A stretch of DNA of 39,246 nucleotides from Paractinoplanes rishiriensis (GCF_016862375.1 NZ_BOMV01000119.1:1-39246); one strand, 5' to 3'. Positions 10,061-17,687 are shown, counted from the stretch's first letter. Notes: generated from the sequence alone by a model not told the origin. Translations and numbers: made by a program.

Positions 10061-10074
10061 GGGCCTCGGGACCT
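10061..10074. promoter_or_regulatory. DosR-like box between kinase and acyltransferase
   Basis: GGGCCTCGGGACCT, with AAGG...CCTT flanks. It is 36 bp from the kinase start and 82 bp from the divergent acyltransferase start. Confidence 0.45.
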
Positions 10075-10155
10075 TCGCCTCTGCTGAGCGTCCGCAGCCG
10101 GAGTTACGCCCATGAGGGAGGAGAACTCCGGTCACCAGACCGCGGATGAGCGGCC

Positions 10156-11325
10156 ATGGCCAACCCGCAGACGTTTCCGGAACACGCCGCCGCCGGCCCC
10201 CCGGTGGGCCGGCTGATCACCCTCGACGTGATCAGGGTCGCCGTTGTCGTCATGGTGATCGTGCACCACGCGGCGCAGCCGTACGGGCCGACCGGCGGCG
10301 GGTGGCCGGTGACCGACACCGCCCAGAGTGACTGGTTCCGCCCGTTCTACACGGTGAACTCGGCGATCGGGCTGGGCCTGCTGTTCCTGCTGGCCGGATA
10401 TCTAGTCGTGCCGGCCTGCGACCGTAAGGGACCCCGCCGGTTCCTGGTTGGCCGGTGGTACCGCCTCGGCGTACCCCTGCTGGTATTCGCCGTCGCGGTG
10501 AATCTGCCATTCGCCTGGGCGGATCAGGGACCCGGCTCGATCGGCGATTTCGTCGGCGGGCTGTATGCCGACGCGTGGCGGCCGCTCTATCTGCACCTGT
10601 GGTTCGTGGCGCACCTGCTGCTCTATACGGCGGCCTACGTCGTCTGGCGACGGCTGGCAGGCAACCCCCGCCGAGCGTGGGCGGCACCCGGGCACCGGGC
10701 CATCGCCGCGTACGCCGTCGCGCTCATCGGGGTCACCTGGATCCTCCGTTTCCGGTTCCCCGTCGATGACTGGGTACCCTTGCTGGGGCTCATACCGGCC
10801 GAGCCGGCGCACCTGCCGCACTACGTGAGCCTGTTCGTCTTGGGGGCGATGGCCAACCGCGGTCATTGGTTGTCCACCATGTCGCCCGCACTCGGCAGGT
10901 GGTGGCTGGCCGTGGGAGTAGCCGCCTCGGTGGCCATGACCGCGATCCAGATGCTGGCGCCGGACGCCTGGCGGTTCAACGCGACCGCGGACGGTGGAGC
11001 CGGCTGGCAGTCGTTGGTGCGCAGCACCCTGGAAGGGCTGATCGGCGTCGGTCTCGCGGTCGGCCTGCCGCTGCTCATCCGGGACCTGGTGCACCGGCCG
11101 CTGCGCCTGGTGTCGGCGATGGCGGTGACCAGTTACGTGGCGTACATCCTGCACGTCTACCTGCTCGTGCCGATCCAGGGCGCGACGACCTGGCCGGATC
11201 TCTCCCCGTTCCTCAAGTTCGGAATCGTCGCGGTGCTGGGGGTCGCGCTCTCGTTCGGCGTCGCACACCTTTCCGGCCGCGTACCCGGCCTGCGCGCACT
11301 TCTCGGCACCACGCCACCGCGGTAA
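10156..11325 (+). CDS. Acyltransferase family 3 integral membrane protein
   Basis: The 389-residue product is nearly all membrane helices (about ten) and has the acyltransferase-3 entry motif LDVIRVAVVV...HHAAQ near residues 24-42 and the HLWFVAHLLLY helix typical of OpgC/OafA-like proteins. Such enzymes acylate sugars, lipids or secondary metabolites at the membrane; the substrate here is unknown. The ATG has only a weak purine stretch before it. It is divergent from the DosS-like kinase, sharing one DosR-like box. Confidence 0.8.
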   Translation: MANPQTFPEHAAAGPPVGRLITLDVIRVAVVVMVIVHHAAQPYGPTGGGWPVTDTAQSDWFRPFYTVNSAIGLGLLFLLAGYLVVPACDRKGPRRFLVGRWYRLGVPLLVFAVAVNLPFAWADQGPGSIGDFVGGLYADAWRPLYLHLWFVAHLLLYTAAYVVWRRLAGNPRRAWAAPGHRAIAAYAVALIGVTWILRFRFPVDDWVPLLGLIPAEPAHLPHYVSLFVLGAMANRGHWLSTMSPALGRWWLAVGVAASVAMTAIQMLAPDAWRFNATADGGAGWQSLVRSTLEGLIGVGLAVGLPLLIRDLVHRPLRLVSAMAVTSYVAYILHVYLLVPIQGATTWPDLSPFLKFGIVAVLGVALSFGVAHLSGRVPGLRALLGTTPPR

Positions 11326-11347
11326 GTTTCCGGCGTGGATCGGTAGC

Positions 11348-11884
11348 CTATCCGCTCGCAGTTCGCTGGCCCCGCTCGCGCAACGAGCGAAGTCGTTGCC
11401 CGATCGTTCCGTTCAGCTGGCGGTAGGCATGGCGGACGTCCGGCGCGTGCACGCGGGCGACCGCCACGTCCACGGTGGCACGTAGTTGCCGCAGGGCTTC
11501 CTCGGCGGCCGCGACCGCGCCGTCCGGACTGCTTTCGCCGTGGGCGAGCAGGCGGTCGTATTCGGCCTGGGTCTCACGGCGGGTGAACCGCCCGCGTCGC
11601 TGCCCGGCGTTCGGGTCGGTCAGCCCGTAGCGGGCGACCAGCCGACCGACCGCCGCCACCTCGTGGGCCTGTACCGCCTTGGCCTCGGCGGGCAGGACGG
11701 GGTGCATGCCGGCCAGCGCCAGGGACAGGTGGTGCGCCAACCGGAGCCGGTCGGCGACGGCGGTCAGTTGCGTACGCTGCTCGTGGTCGAGATATCCCGG
11801 CGGTCGCCGGAGGACATCGGTGCCGGAGAATCCATCGTGCGCCGGCCGGCCGGCGCGGGTGACGGTGTACGCGAATCGGAGCAT
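11348..11884 (-). CDS. DUF2202-like (ferritin-like fold) protein
   Basis: A 178-residue protein. The central stretch LVARYGLTDPNAGQRRGRFT, then a YDRLLAHGESSPDGAVAAAEEAL segment, resembles the DUF2202 ferritin-like family (RYGLxDP...GxFT...LYDxLVxxGxxS). The usual iron-ligand glutamates of helix 1 are not clearly kept, so metal binding is doubtful and it may be a diverged member. ATG 11884 follows GAGGAGGT. A DosR-like box lies 48 bp upstream. Confidence 0.55.
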   Translation of the reverse strand: MLRFAYTVTRAGRPAHDGFSGTDVLRRPPGYLDHEQRTQLTAVADRLRLAHHLSLALAGMHPVLPAEAKAVQAHEVAAVGRLVARYGLTDPNAGQRRGRFTRRETQAEYDRLLAHGESSPDGAVAAAEEALRQLRATVDVAVARVHAPDVRHAYRQLNGTIGQRLRSLRERGQRTASG

Positions 11885-11931
11885 GGTGACCTCCTCGCCT
11901 CCAGCACACGTTACGGGCCCGAGCCGGCACA

Positions 11932-11945
11932 GGGCCGATGGTCCT
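11932..11945. promoter_or_regulatory. DosR-like box upstream of the DUF2202-like gene
   Basis: GGGCCGATGGTCCT, 48 bp upstream of the start on the minus strand. The core GGGCCGATGGTCC is identical to the box at 20347. Confidence 0.5.
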
Positions 11946-12209
11946 GAGCGGACCGGGTCGTGCGGTGGCCCGTGCACGGCGCCGCCGTATTGCGGCCGGG
12001 ACCGCCCGGGCCTGGGCAGATGGCGGCGAATGCGGGGCCAACGGCCCTGGATCGGCCGTAGCCGGGGAGCTTCGATGGAGGTGAAGCCCACCGGTACCGG
12101 GGCGACAGCCTCGGATGACGACCCGGACGCGGTTCGGCACAGGTTGTGAGGAGCAGCCGCCGGTGGGCTGACCGCACGGGCAACCGGCCCTGACCCGCCT
12201 CGGCCGGGC
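11946..12209. other. Non-coding stretch with two orphan DosR-like boxes
   Basis: No convincing gene between 11885 and 12209. It holds GGGCCAACGGCCCT at 12035-12048 and GGGCAACCGGCCCT at 12178-12191. Neither sits at a normal promoter distance from an intact gene, so they may be left over from deleted genes, in keeping with the truncated PPDK next door. Confidence 0.4.
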
Positions 12210-12532
12210 TCAGGCCGCGTAGGTCTCCATCATGCCGGGCATCGAGAACTTGCCGCCCGAGCGCACCGACAGCAGCAGCGGATCGTCGGCGTCGCCGAGC
12301 GTCTTGCCGATCCGGGTCTGCACCAGCCGCAGGTGATGCTCGATCTCGGCGAACAGACCCTTGGGCATCGAGCCACTGCGCAGGTACGCGCGGCAGGCCT
12401 CGGTGGTGATGGTGAATCCGGTGGCACCGGCAGGCCCATCCGGGTCATCTCGGCGAGGTTGGCGCCCTTGCCGCCGAGCAGGTCCTTGAGGTCCTTGTTG
12501 CCCTCGATGAAGTCGTACACATAGCCGGACAT
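12210..12532 (-). pseudogene. ppdK: Pyruvate phosphate dikinase, truncated and frameshifted N-terminal remnant
   Basis: PPDK interconverts pyruvate and phosphoenolpyruvate; the full enzyme is about 880 residues. Here only about 108 codons remain. The start MSGYVYDFIEGN...LGGKGANLAEMTRMGLPVPP is followed, after loss of one base in the CCGG run near 12418-12421, by the next family block in another frame (GFTITTEACRAYL, then SVRSGGKFSMPGMMET). It then stops at TGA 12210, just where the catalytic body should begin. The ribosome binding site and ATG are intact. A DosR-like palindrome lies 68 bp upstream. A PPDK gene is part of the OsdR-controlled cluster of S. coelicolor. Confidence 0.85.
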
Positions 12533-12594
12533 CGGTCCTCACCCTCGCTCGCGTCGGTTTCCTCCCTCGTTGGTAATCCGGCAACGGGCCTGCC

Positions 12595-12618
12595 CAGTAG
12601 GGCCGGAGGTCCCTACTG
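12595..12618. promoter_or_regulatory. DosR-like box in a 24-bp palindrome, shared divergent promoter
   Basis: The 14-bp core GGGCCGGAGGTCCC (12600-12613) is extended to perfect 8-bp arms, CAGTAGGG and CCCTACTG. It is the most symmetrical copy in the window. It is 68 bp from the ppdK remnant and 61 bp from the alcohol dehydrogenase start. Confidence 0.65.
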
Positions 12619-12673
12619 GCCGGGCCACCACCGGACCAGCGTGGGGGTATCGAAACGCGAGAGAGGAAAAGCC

Positions 12674-13714
12674 ATGAAAGGGCTGGTGTACGGCGGGGCA
12701 GGCGTGCGGGCATGGCGGGAGATCCCGGATGCCGCGATCCAGGACCCGCGCGACGCGATCATCCGGGTGGACACGGTGACCATCTGCGGCACCGATCTGC
12801 ACATCCTCGGCGGCGATGTTCCCGAGGTCGAGGCCGGCCGGGTGCTCGGGCACGAGGCGGTCGGCACAGTCGTCGAGGTCGGCGGGGGAGTGAACGGTCT
12901 CGCGATCGGCGACCGTGTGCTGGCGTCGTGCATCTCGGCGTGCGGCATCTGCCGCTTCTGCCGGGAGAGCTCGTACGGGCAATGTCGCGGCGGTGGCGGC
13001 TGGATCCTCGGCCACCTGGTCGACGGGGTGCAGTCCGAATACGCCCGGATCCCGTTCGCTGATCAGTCCACCTACCGGCTGCCGGACCAGGTGAGCGACG
13101 AGTCGGCGGTACTGCTCGCCGATATCCTGCCCACCTCGTACGAGGTCGGCGTCCTCAACGGCCGGGTCCGCCCCGGCGACACCGTGGTGGTGGTCGGCGC
13201 CGGTCCGATCGGGCTGGCCGCGGTGGTGACCGCCCGGCTGTTCTCGCCGGCGCACATCGTCGTGATCGACAAGGCCCAGAGCCGCCTGGACTCGGCGAAG
13301 ATGTTCGGCGCGGACATCCTGGTGCAGACCGGCACCGACGACCCGCGCACCGTGGTCGAGGCCCTGACCGGCGGCCTCGGCGCGGACGTGGTGATCGAAG
13401 CCGTCGGCACCCCGCAGACCTTCGAGCTCTGCACCGAACTGGTGCGGCCCGGCGGCCGGGTCGCCAACATCGGCGTGCACGGCAAGCCCGCCACGCTGCA
13501 CCTGGAAAGCCTGTGGATCCGCAACGTCACCATCACCACCGGGCTGGTGGACACGTACACCACCCCGAAGTTGCTCGACATGCTCGTCGCCGGCCAGCTC
13601 GACCTCGGCCACATGGTCACGCACCGGTTCGGGATGGCCGACTTCGAGCAGGCGTACGACGTCTTCGCCGACCCGGCCGGGACCGGCGCGCTGAAGGTCG
13701 TGGTGTCGCGATGA
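12674..13714 (+). CDS. Zinc-dependent medium-chain alcohol dehydrogenase
   Basis: Oxidises alcohols or reduces aldehydes/ketones with NAD(P). The 346-residue product has catalytic-zinc residues in TICGTD (Cys near 38) and GHEAVG (His/Glu near 60), a structural-zinc cysteine set CGICRFC...GQC, and the Rossmann motif VVVGAGPIGLAA followed by an acidic VIDK, which favours NAD. ATG 12674 follows GAGAGGAAAA. The stop overlaps the next gene by 4 bp (ATGA). Secondary alcohol, butanediol or ethanol dehydrogenase activity cannot be told apart. With AdhE downstream it fits redox balancing at low oxygen. Confidence 0.88.
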   Translation: MKGLVYGGAGVRAWREIPDAAIQDPRDAIIRVDTVTICGTDLHILGGDVPEVEAGRVLGHEAVGTVVEVGGGVNGLAIGDRVLASCISACGICRFCRESSYGQCRGGGGWILGHLVDGVQSEYARIPFADQSTYRLPDQVSDESAVLLADILPTSYEVGVLNGRVRPGDTVVVVGAGPIGLAAVVTARLFSPAHIVVIDKAQSRLDSAKMFGADILVQTGTDDPRTVVEALTGGLGADVVIEAVGTPQTFELCTELVRPGGRVANIGVHGKPATLHLESLWIRNVTITTGLVDTYTTPKLLDMLVAGQLDLGHMVTHRFGMADFEQAYDVFADPAGTGALKVVVSR

Positions 13715-14340
13715 GGCTCTGGTTGCCGTTCGGAGCCGGCCTGGCGGTGGCCGCGGCCCTGTCCGGCCCCGCCCGCCGGTGGTATCTGACCTGGGGCAGC
13801 ACCTCCGACGAGGTGACCGCCCGGATGCCCGGCGACGAGCTGCTCAACCGTCCCGGCCTGGTGTCCACCCGCGCCGTCTCGATCGCCGCGCCGCCCGCGG
13901 CGATCTGGCCGTGGCTGGTGCAGATGGGCAGCGGCCGGGGCGGCGCCTACACCTACGACTGGATCGAGAACCTCTTCGGTCTCGACATGCACAGCGCGGA
14001 CGAGATCCTGCCCGAGTTCCAGCACCTGGCCGTCGGGGACCTGCTGCCGCTGGGCCGGACCGGAGCCGCGCTGCGGGTCGCGATGTGCGATCGGGAGCGC
14101 GCACTGGCGTTCCAGTCCGAGGACGGGAACTGGGTCTGGCTCTTCCAGCTGCTACCGGACGGAGACGGCACCCGCCTGGTGAGCCGGAATCGGATCACGG
14201 CGCCGGACACCTGGACCAGCCGGCTGGTGAACCGGCTCGTGATGGAGCCGGGCAGCCTGATCATGGAGCGCCGGATGCTCCTGGGCATCAAGGAACGTGC
14301 CGAGCGAACCGCCGCTCCGGCCGCAGTTTCGGCTGTCTGA
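13711..14340 (+). CDS. SRPBCC/polyketide-cyclase-like protein
   Basis: The 209-residue product has an N-terminal hydrophobic stretch (about residues 3-17) and then a START-like fold: VSIAAPPAAIWPWLVQMGSG is the usual first strand and helix of SRPBCC proteins, followed by GGAYTYDWIENLFGL and a C-terminal helix. These proteins bind hydrophobic ligands; no specific reaction can be assigned. Its start overlaps the alcohol dehydrogenase stop, so the two are co-translated. Confidence 0.75.
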   Translation: MRLWLPFGAGLAVAAALSGPARRWYLTWGSTSDEVTARMPGDELLNRPGLVSTRAVSIAAPPAAIWPWLVQMGSGRGGAYTYDWIENLFGLDMHSADEILPEFQHLAVGDLLPLGRTGAALRVAMCDRERALAFQSEDGNWVWLFQLLPDGDGTRLVSRNRITAPDTWTSRLVNRLVMEPGSLIMERRMLLGIKERAERTAAPAAVSAV

Positions 14341-14342
14341 CA

Positions 14343-14356
14343 GGGCCTTCGGCCCT
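14343..14356. promoter_or_regulatory. DosR-like box upstream of the sulfur operon
   Basis: GGGCCTTCGGCCCT, 64 bp from the SQR-like start. It could also fold as a short hairpin ending the SRPBCC transcript, which stops 3 bp before it. Confidence 0.45.
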
Positions 14357-14377
14357 ACGACGCCCGGACGAGCGAGA

Positions 14378-14393
14378 ATACCCTAGGGGGTAT
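14378..14393. promoter_or_regulatory. CsoR/CstR-type operator before the sulfur operon
   Basis: ATACCCTAGGGGGTAT is a near-perfect inverted repeat with the TACCC...GGGTA form of CsoR-family operators. It ends 27 bp before the SQR-like start. A perfect copy of the same design (17255-17268) precedes the CstR-like gene. Confidence 0.7.
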
Positions 14394-14420
14394 AGCGGAT
14401 CGACGGAGGAGGTGGACCTG

Positions 14421-15662
14421 ATGCGGCGTCTGCTCGTCCTGGGCGCCGGCACGGCCGGCACCATGGTGGTCAACAAGCTGCGCCGCCGGTTGCCCAGTGC
14501 CAACTGGCGGATCACCGTCGTAGAGCCCGGCGACCAGCACTTCTATCAGCCGGGATACCTGTTCCTGCCGTTCGGTGCATACGCACCGCGGCAGGTCGTC
14601 AAGCCCACCAGGTCACTCATTGCGGGCGGTGTCGAGCTGATCCGGGGTGAGGTCGACCGGGTGGTCCCGGCAGACGGCGAGGTCCGGCTGTGCGACGGCC
14701 GGACGTTGCCGTACGACTACCTGGTGATCGCCACCGGGGTCACCCCGCGGCCGGATCAGACACCCGGCATGCTCGACGGCGGGCAATGGCGCAAGACCAT
14801 CTTCGACTTCTACACGTACGACGGTGCTGTCGCGCTGGCCGATGCCCTGGACCGCTTCGACGGCGGCCGGCTCGTCGTGCACATCACCGACATGCCGATC
14901 AAGTGCCCGGTCGCGCCGCTGGAGTTCGCGTTCCTCGTGGACGACTACTTCCGGCAGCGCGGCCGGCGTGACCGGGTGGAACTCGTCTACGCCACGCCGC
15001 TGCCGGGAGCGTTCACCAAGCCGGTCGCTTCGGCCCGGCTTGGCACCATGCTCGACGAGCGGAAGATCGCGGTGGAGCCGGACTTCCTGGTCGAGCAGAT
15101 CAAGGGCAAAAGCCTGATCTCGTACGACGAGCGCGAGATCCCGTTCGACCTGCTGGTGACGGTGCCGCTGAACATGGGCGCCGACTTTGTCGCCAGGTCG
15201 GGGCTGGGCAACGAGTTGAATCTCGTGCCGGTCGACCGGCACACGTTCCGGTCCAAGGCGTACGGCAACATCTTCGCCCTCGGCGATGCCGCTGATCTCC
15301 CGACCTCGAAGGCGGGATCGGTGGCGCATTTCGCTGCCGAGGTGTTCACCGGCAACTTCCTGGAGCACATCGACGGCCGGCCGATGACCGGCAGTTTCGA
15401 CGGGCACGCCAACTGCTTCGTCGAGTCCGGCGGTGGCAAGGCGCTGCTCATCGATTTCAACTACGACACCGAGCCTCTGCCCGGCACCTATCCGTTGCCG
15501 GCCGTGGGGCCGTTCCGCCTGCTCACGGAGGCACCTGTCAATCACTGGGGCAAGCTCGCGTTCCGGTGGATGTACTGGAACCTGTTGCTGCCCGGGCGCC
15601 CGATCCCGTTGCCGGCACACATGTCGATGGCCGGCAAACACCTACCCGCAGGGAAGGACTGA
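14421..15662 (+). CDS. Sulfide:quinone reductase-like FAD/NAD(P)-dependent oxidoreductase
   Basis: Probably oxidises sulfide to persulfide or polysulfide and passes electrons to quinone at the membrane. The 413-residue product has the dinucleotide motif LVLGAGTAGT at residues 6-15, the SQR pattern QHFYQPGYLFLPFG, an ATGVTPRP turn, and the second FAD motif IFALGDAADLPTSKAG. Cysteines at the redox positions are Cys162 (IKCPVAP) and Cys332 (GHANCFVES). The C-terminus has amphipathic, Trp-rich segments typical of monotopic membrane binding. ATG 14421 follows GGAGGAGG. A CstR-type operator and a DosR-like box precede it. It leads an operon with DsrC- and DsrE-like genes. Confidence 0.85.
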   Translation: MRRLLVLGAGTAGTMVVNKLRRRLPSANWRITVVEPGDQHFYQPGYLFLPFGAYAPRQVVKPTRSLIAGGVELIRGEVDRVVPADGEVRLCDGRTLPYDYLVIATGVTPRPDQTPGMLDGGQWRKTIFDFYTYDGAVALADALDRFDGGRLVVHITDMPIKCPVAPLEFAFLVDDYFRQRGRRDRVELVYATPLPGAFTKPVASARLGTMLDERKIAVEPDFLVEQIKGKSLISYDEREIPFDLLVTVPLNMGADFVARSGLGNELNLVPVDRHTFRSKAYGNIFALGDAADLPTSKAGSVAHFAAEVFTGNFLEHIDGRPMTGSFDGHANCFVESGGGKALLIDFNYDTEPLPGTYPLPAVGPFRLLTEAPVNHWGKLAFRWMYWNLLLPGRPIPLPAHMSMAGKHLPAGKD

Positions 15663-15669
15663 CGCAGCC

Positions 15670-15984
15670 ATGCCTGTCACGAAGATTGCCGGCCGCGCTC
15701 TGCACGTCGACGACGAGGGTTTCCTGACCGCGTACGACGAATGGGACCCGGAACTCGCTGAGCGGCTCGCGGCGCAGATCGGCATCGACCTGACCGACGC
15801 GCACTGGAAGGCCCTGAGCTTCCTGCGCGAGGACTACGCCGCACAAGGGGAGACAGCCACCCTGCGCCGGGTCTCGGCGGTCGGCGGGATACCCACCAAG
15901 GATCTGTTCAAGCTCTTTCCCAAGAAGCCCGCCAAGAAGATGGCCTACATCGCCGGACTGCCCAAGCCGCACGGCTGCGTCTGA
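15670..15984 (+). CDS. TusE/DsrC-family sulfur carrier protein, single-cysteine type
   Basis: DsrC/TusE proteins carry persulfide on a mobile C-terminal arm. The 104-residue product ends LPKPHGCV, keeping the penultimate cysteine (Cys103) of the family. The second cysteine, eleven residues earlier in true dissimilatory DsrC, is Ala92 here (KKMAYIAGLPKP). It therefore cannot form the DsrC trisulfide loop and is more like TusE: a sulfur-transfer protein, not a sulfite-reductase partner. No dsrAB is present. It lies between the SQR-like and DsrE2-like genes with spacers of 7 and 12 bp. Confidence 0.85.
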   Translation: MPVTKIAGRALHVDDEGFLTAYDEWDPELAERLAAQIGIDLTDAHWKALSFLREDYAAQGETATLRRVSAVGGIPTKDLFKLFPKKPAKKMAYIAGLPKPHGCV

Positions 15985-15996
15985 AGGGACATCGCC

Positions 15997-16509
15997 ATGA
16001 CCACGGAAGTCGTGCCGTCGCTGGTACCGGATTTCGGTGACGACGAGGCCACCGGCCGCAAGCTCGCCATCATCTGCTCCAAGGGCAACCTCGATATGGC
16101 GTACCCCGGCCTGGTGCTCGCCAACGCCGCCCTCGGTGAGGGCGTCGAGACCCACCTGTTCTTCACGTTCTGGGGCTTCGACATGATCACGAAGTCGCGG
16201 ATGGACCGGCTGCAGTTCACCATGCTCGGCAACACCGCCACGCACCTGCCGCAGGGTCTGGGCGGCCTGCCCGGGATGACCTCGATGGCCACCCACCAGA
16301 TGAAGAAGCAGATCGCCGAGGTCGGTGTGCCCGAGGTTCCCGAGTTCCTGGACCAGATCGTCGCGTCCGGCGGGCACCTGTGGGCGTGCCGGATGTCCGC
16401 GGAGATGATGCACCTGACCGAGGGCGACCTATACGAGGGCGTGGAGGGCATCATCAACGCCGCCGACTTCATCGAGAAGACCGACGGCGCCCAGCTGCTG
16501 TTCATCTGA
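15997..16509 (+). CDS. DsrE/DsrF-like (DsrE2-type) sulfurtransferase
   Basis: A putative persulfide-carrying protein. The 170-residue product has the DsrE2 blocks LAIICSKGNLDMAYPGLVLA (Cys27) and LWACRMSAEMM (Cys131), then VEGIINAADFIEK at the C-terminus; the two cysteines are the conserved reactive positions. Unlike membrane-bound DsrE2 members, no clear membrane helix stands out. It is the last gene of the SQR-TusE-DsrE operon, probably receiving sulfur from the SQR-like protein and trading it with the TusE-like protein. A strong hairpin follows. Confidence 0.85.
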   Translation: MTTEVVPSLVPDFGDDEATGRKLAIICSKGNLDMAYPGLVLANAALGEGVETHLFFTFWGFDMITKSRMDRLQFTMLGNTATHLPQGLGGLPGMTSMATHQMKKQIAEVGVPEVPEFLDQIVASGGHLWACRMSAEMMHLTEGDLYEGVEGIINAADFIEKTDGAQLLFI

Positions 16510-16525
16510 CCCCGAAGCAACCGCG

Positions 16526-16555
16526 GGGGACTCCGGTCACCTGACCGGAGTCCCC
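16526..16555 (+). terminator. Strong hairpin after the sulfur operon
   Basis: A perfect palindrome with 14-nt arms: GGGGACTCCGGTCA (16526-16539) and TGACCGGAGTCCCC (16542-16555). It is 16 bp after the DsrE2-like stop and 19 bp before the convergent gene's stop, so it may serve both. Confidence 0.8.
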
Positions 16556-16574
16556 GGCGATCTGGATTGACCTA

Positions 16575-17129
16575 TCAGACCAAGGCCGCCGGGCCCACGG
16601 TGATGGAGCCCACCCCGTCCCGAATCGGGTGATCGCCGAAGCGCAGAGCCATCGGCCCGACGCGCACGACGTACGCCTGTCGTCCGGACTCGTCGGTCAC
16701 GAACGTGCCGAGGCGGCAGTAGAGCCGGTCGACCTCGTCGAATGTCATGCCCACCCGCGCGCCGGCGAGCGTGCGCACCGATCCAGCGGCAGTGTCGATC
16801 ACGATCAGGCGGTGATGTTCGAACGTCAGCAGAAGTTCGCCGTCCCAGTCGCCGGCCGTAGTCGCCACGGCCCGGCCACCCGGATCGACGGTGGTCGGGT
16901 ACACCAATCCGGCGGCGGTGAGCCGGGTCAGGCTCGCACCGAACCGGTACGGGCCGGCACCGAACACGCTGAGGATGTGATCGGTCTCGGCGACCTGGAC
17001 GGCGGCGATCGGGCCGGGGCCGGCAACGGGCTGGGCCGTTCCGGCAGCGGCGGCGCTGTCAGTGGCAACGGACACGCCTGCGACGGACATCGCCGCGGCG
17101 GTGAGGAACCATACTGGGGCACGTTTCAT
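16575..17129 (-). CDS. Secreted protein of unknown function
   Basis: The 184-residue product starts MKRAPVWFLTAAAMSVAGVS and has a Sec signal peptide with probable cleavage near SAAAAGTA (residues 25-32). The mature part contains FGAGPYRFGASLTRLTAAGL and the later ARVGMTFDEVDRLY, two similar segments that suggest a repeated fold. No enzyme family was recognised. A GGGAGGGGG site precedes ATG 17129, and a DosR-like box lies 64 bp upstream. Confidence 0.7.
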   Translation of the reverse strand: MKRAPVWFLTAAAMSVAGVSVATDSAAAAGTAQPVAGPGPIAAVQVAETDHILSVFGAGPYRFGASLTRLTAAGLVYPTTVDPGGRAVATTAGDWDGELLLTFEHHRLIVIDTAAGSVRTLAGARVGMTFDEVDRLYCRLGTFVTDESGRQAYVVRVGPMALRFGDHPIRDGVGSITVGPAALV

Positions 17130-17192
17130 GGCGGCCCCCTCCCGTCTGCACGATTTGACCCTGTCGTATCACTGGACGAGATGGCGAATTCA

Positions 17193-17206
17193 GGGCCGAA
17201 GGTCCC
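17193..17206. promoter_or_regulatory. DosR-like box between secreted protein and CstR-like gene
   Basis: GGGCCGAAGGTCCC, 64 bp from the secreted-protein start and 88 bp from the CstR-like start. Confidence 0.55.
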
Positions 17207-17254
17207 GTAGCGGGTCCTCATGTCTGCCGCAGGTGCCGACGAGGTCGTCGTCCT

Positions 17255-17268
17255 TACCCCGCGGGGTA
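17255..17268. promoter_or_regulatory. CsoR/CstR-type operator at the regulator's own promoter
   Basis: TACCCCGCGGGGTA is a perfect 14-bp palindrome ending 25 bp before the CstR-like start. It overlaps a possible -10 element (GGTATGCT). It is of the same type as the site at 14378-14393. Confidence 0.75.
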
Positions 17269-17293
17269 TGCTGGGGCTCTTCGGGGAGGTGGC

Positions 17294-17563
17294 ATGGAGA
17301 TCGAGGGTGACGCTCTCACCGACGTCATCAAGCGGCTGCGCCGTGCCGAGGGGCAGATCCGCGGCATCATCGCCATGCTGGAGGCCGGGCGCGACTGCGC
17401 TGACGTGGTGACCCAGCTGGCCGCGGTGTCCAAGGCGCTGGACCGAGCCGGTTTCAAAATCATCGCAACCGGGCTGCGGCAATGCGTGACTGCCGAACAG
17501 GACGGCAAGGAGCCGTCCGTTGACGTGGCACAGCTCGAAAAGCTGTTCCTGTCCCTGGCCTGA
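17294..17563 (+). CDS. CstR-like persulfide-sensing transcriptional repressor (CsoR/RcnR family)
   Basis: An 89-residue all-helical repressor (DUF156): LRRAEGQIRGIIAMLE, GRDCADVVTQLAAVSKALD, and a C-terminal helix. Copper-type CsoR proteins use Cys-x24-His-x3-Cys. Here Cys35 and Cys64 keep the 29-residue spacing but the histidine position is Gly60, so copper ligation is not expected. Two cysteines without the histidine are the pattern of CstR, which forms di- or polysulfide bridges and controls sulfide-oxidation genes. The same operator type before this gene and before the SQR operon makes it their likely regulator. ATG 17294 follows GGGGAGGT. Confidence 0.82.
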   Translation: MEIEGDALTDVIKRLRRAEGQIRGIIAMLEAGRDCADVVTQLAAVSKALDRAGFKIIATGLRQCVTAEQDGKEPSVDVAQLEKLFLSLA

Positions 17564-17687
17564 GGCCCCAGCGGTCAGGCCGGCGCGAGGATGCGCAGCA
17601 GCGAGTCCCGGACGCCCGGCCCGCACCGCGAAGGGTTCATCGGGCAGCGGGCTGAACAGCAACGGCAGCGTCGCGAACACCCTCGCA

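Noticed and set aside
8391..10115. 574-codon plus-strand frame opposite the DosS-like kinase
   Set aside because: Antisense shadow of a clear histidine kinase; no domain and no start site.
12643..12656. GGGGGTAT before the alcohol dehydrogenase as a further CstR half-site
   Set aside because: No second arm is present; it could be part of a -10 region, and a single half is too weak to report.
12539..13624. 361-codon minus-strand frame opposite the alcohol dehydrogenase
   Set aside because: Shadow frame; the plus strand carries all zinc and Rossmann motifs.
14343..14356. Considered only as a terminator of the SRPBCC gene
   Set aside because: The stem is just 6 bp with a 3-nt loop and the sequence matches the repeated 14-bp box, so it is listed as a regulatory site, with the hairpin as an alternative.
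17255..17268. Considered as a copper (CsoR) operator
   Set aside because: The repressor lacks the ligand histidine and no copper gene is linked; the matching site is before sulfur genes, so a CstR role fits better.
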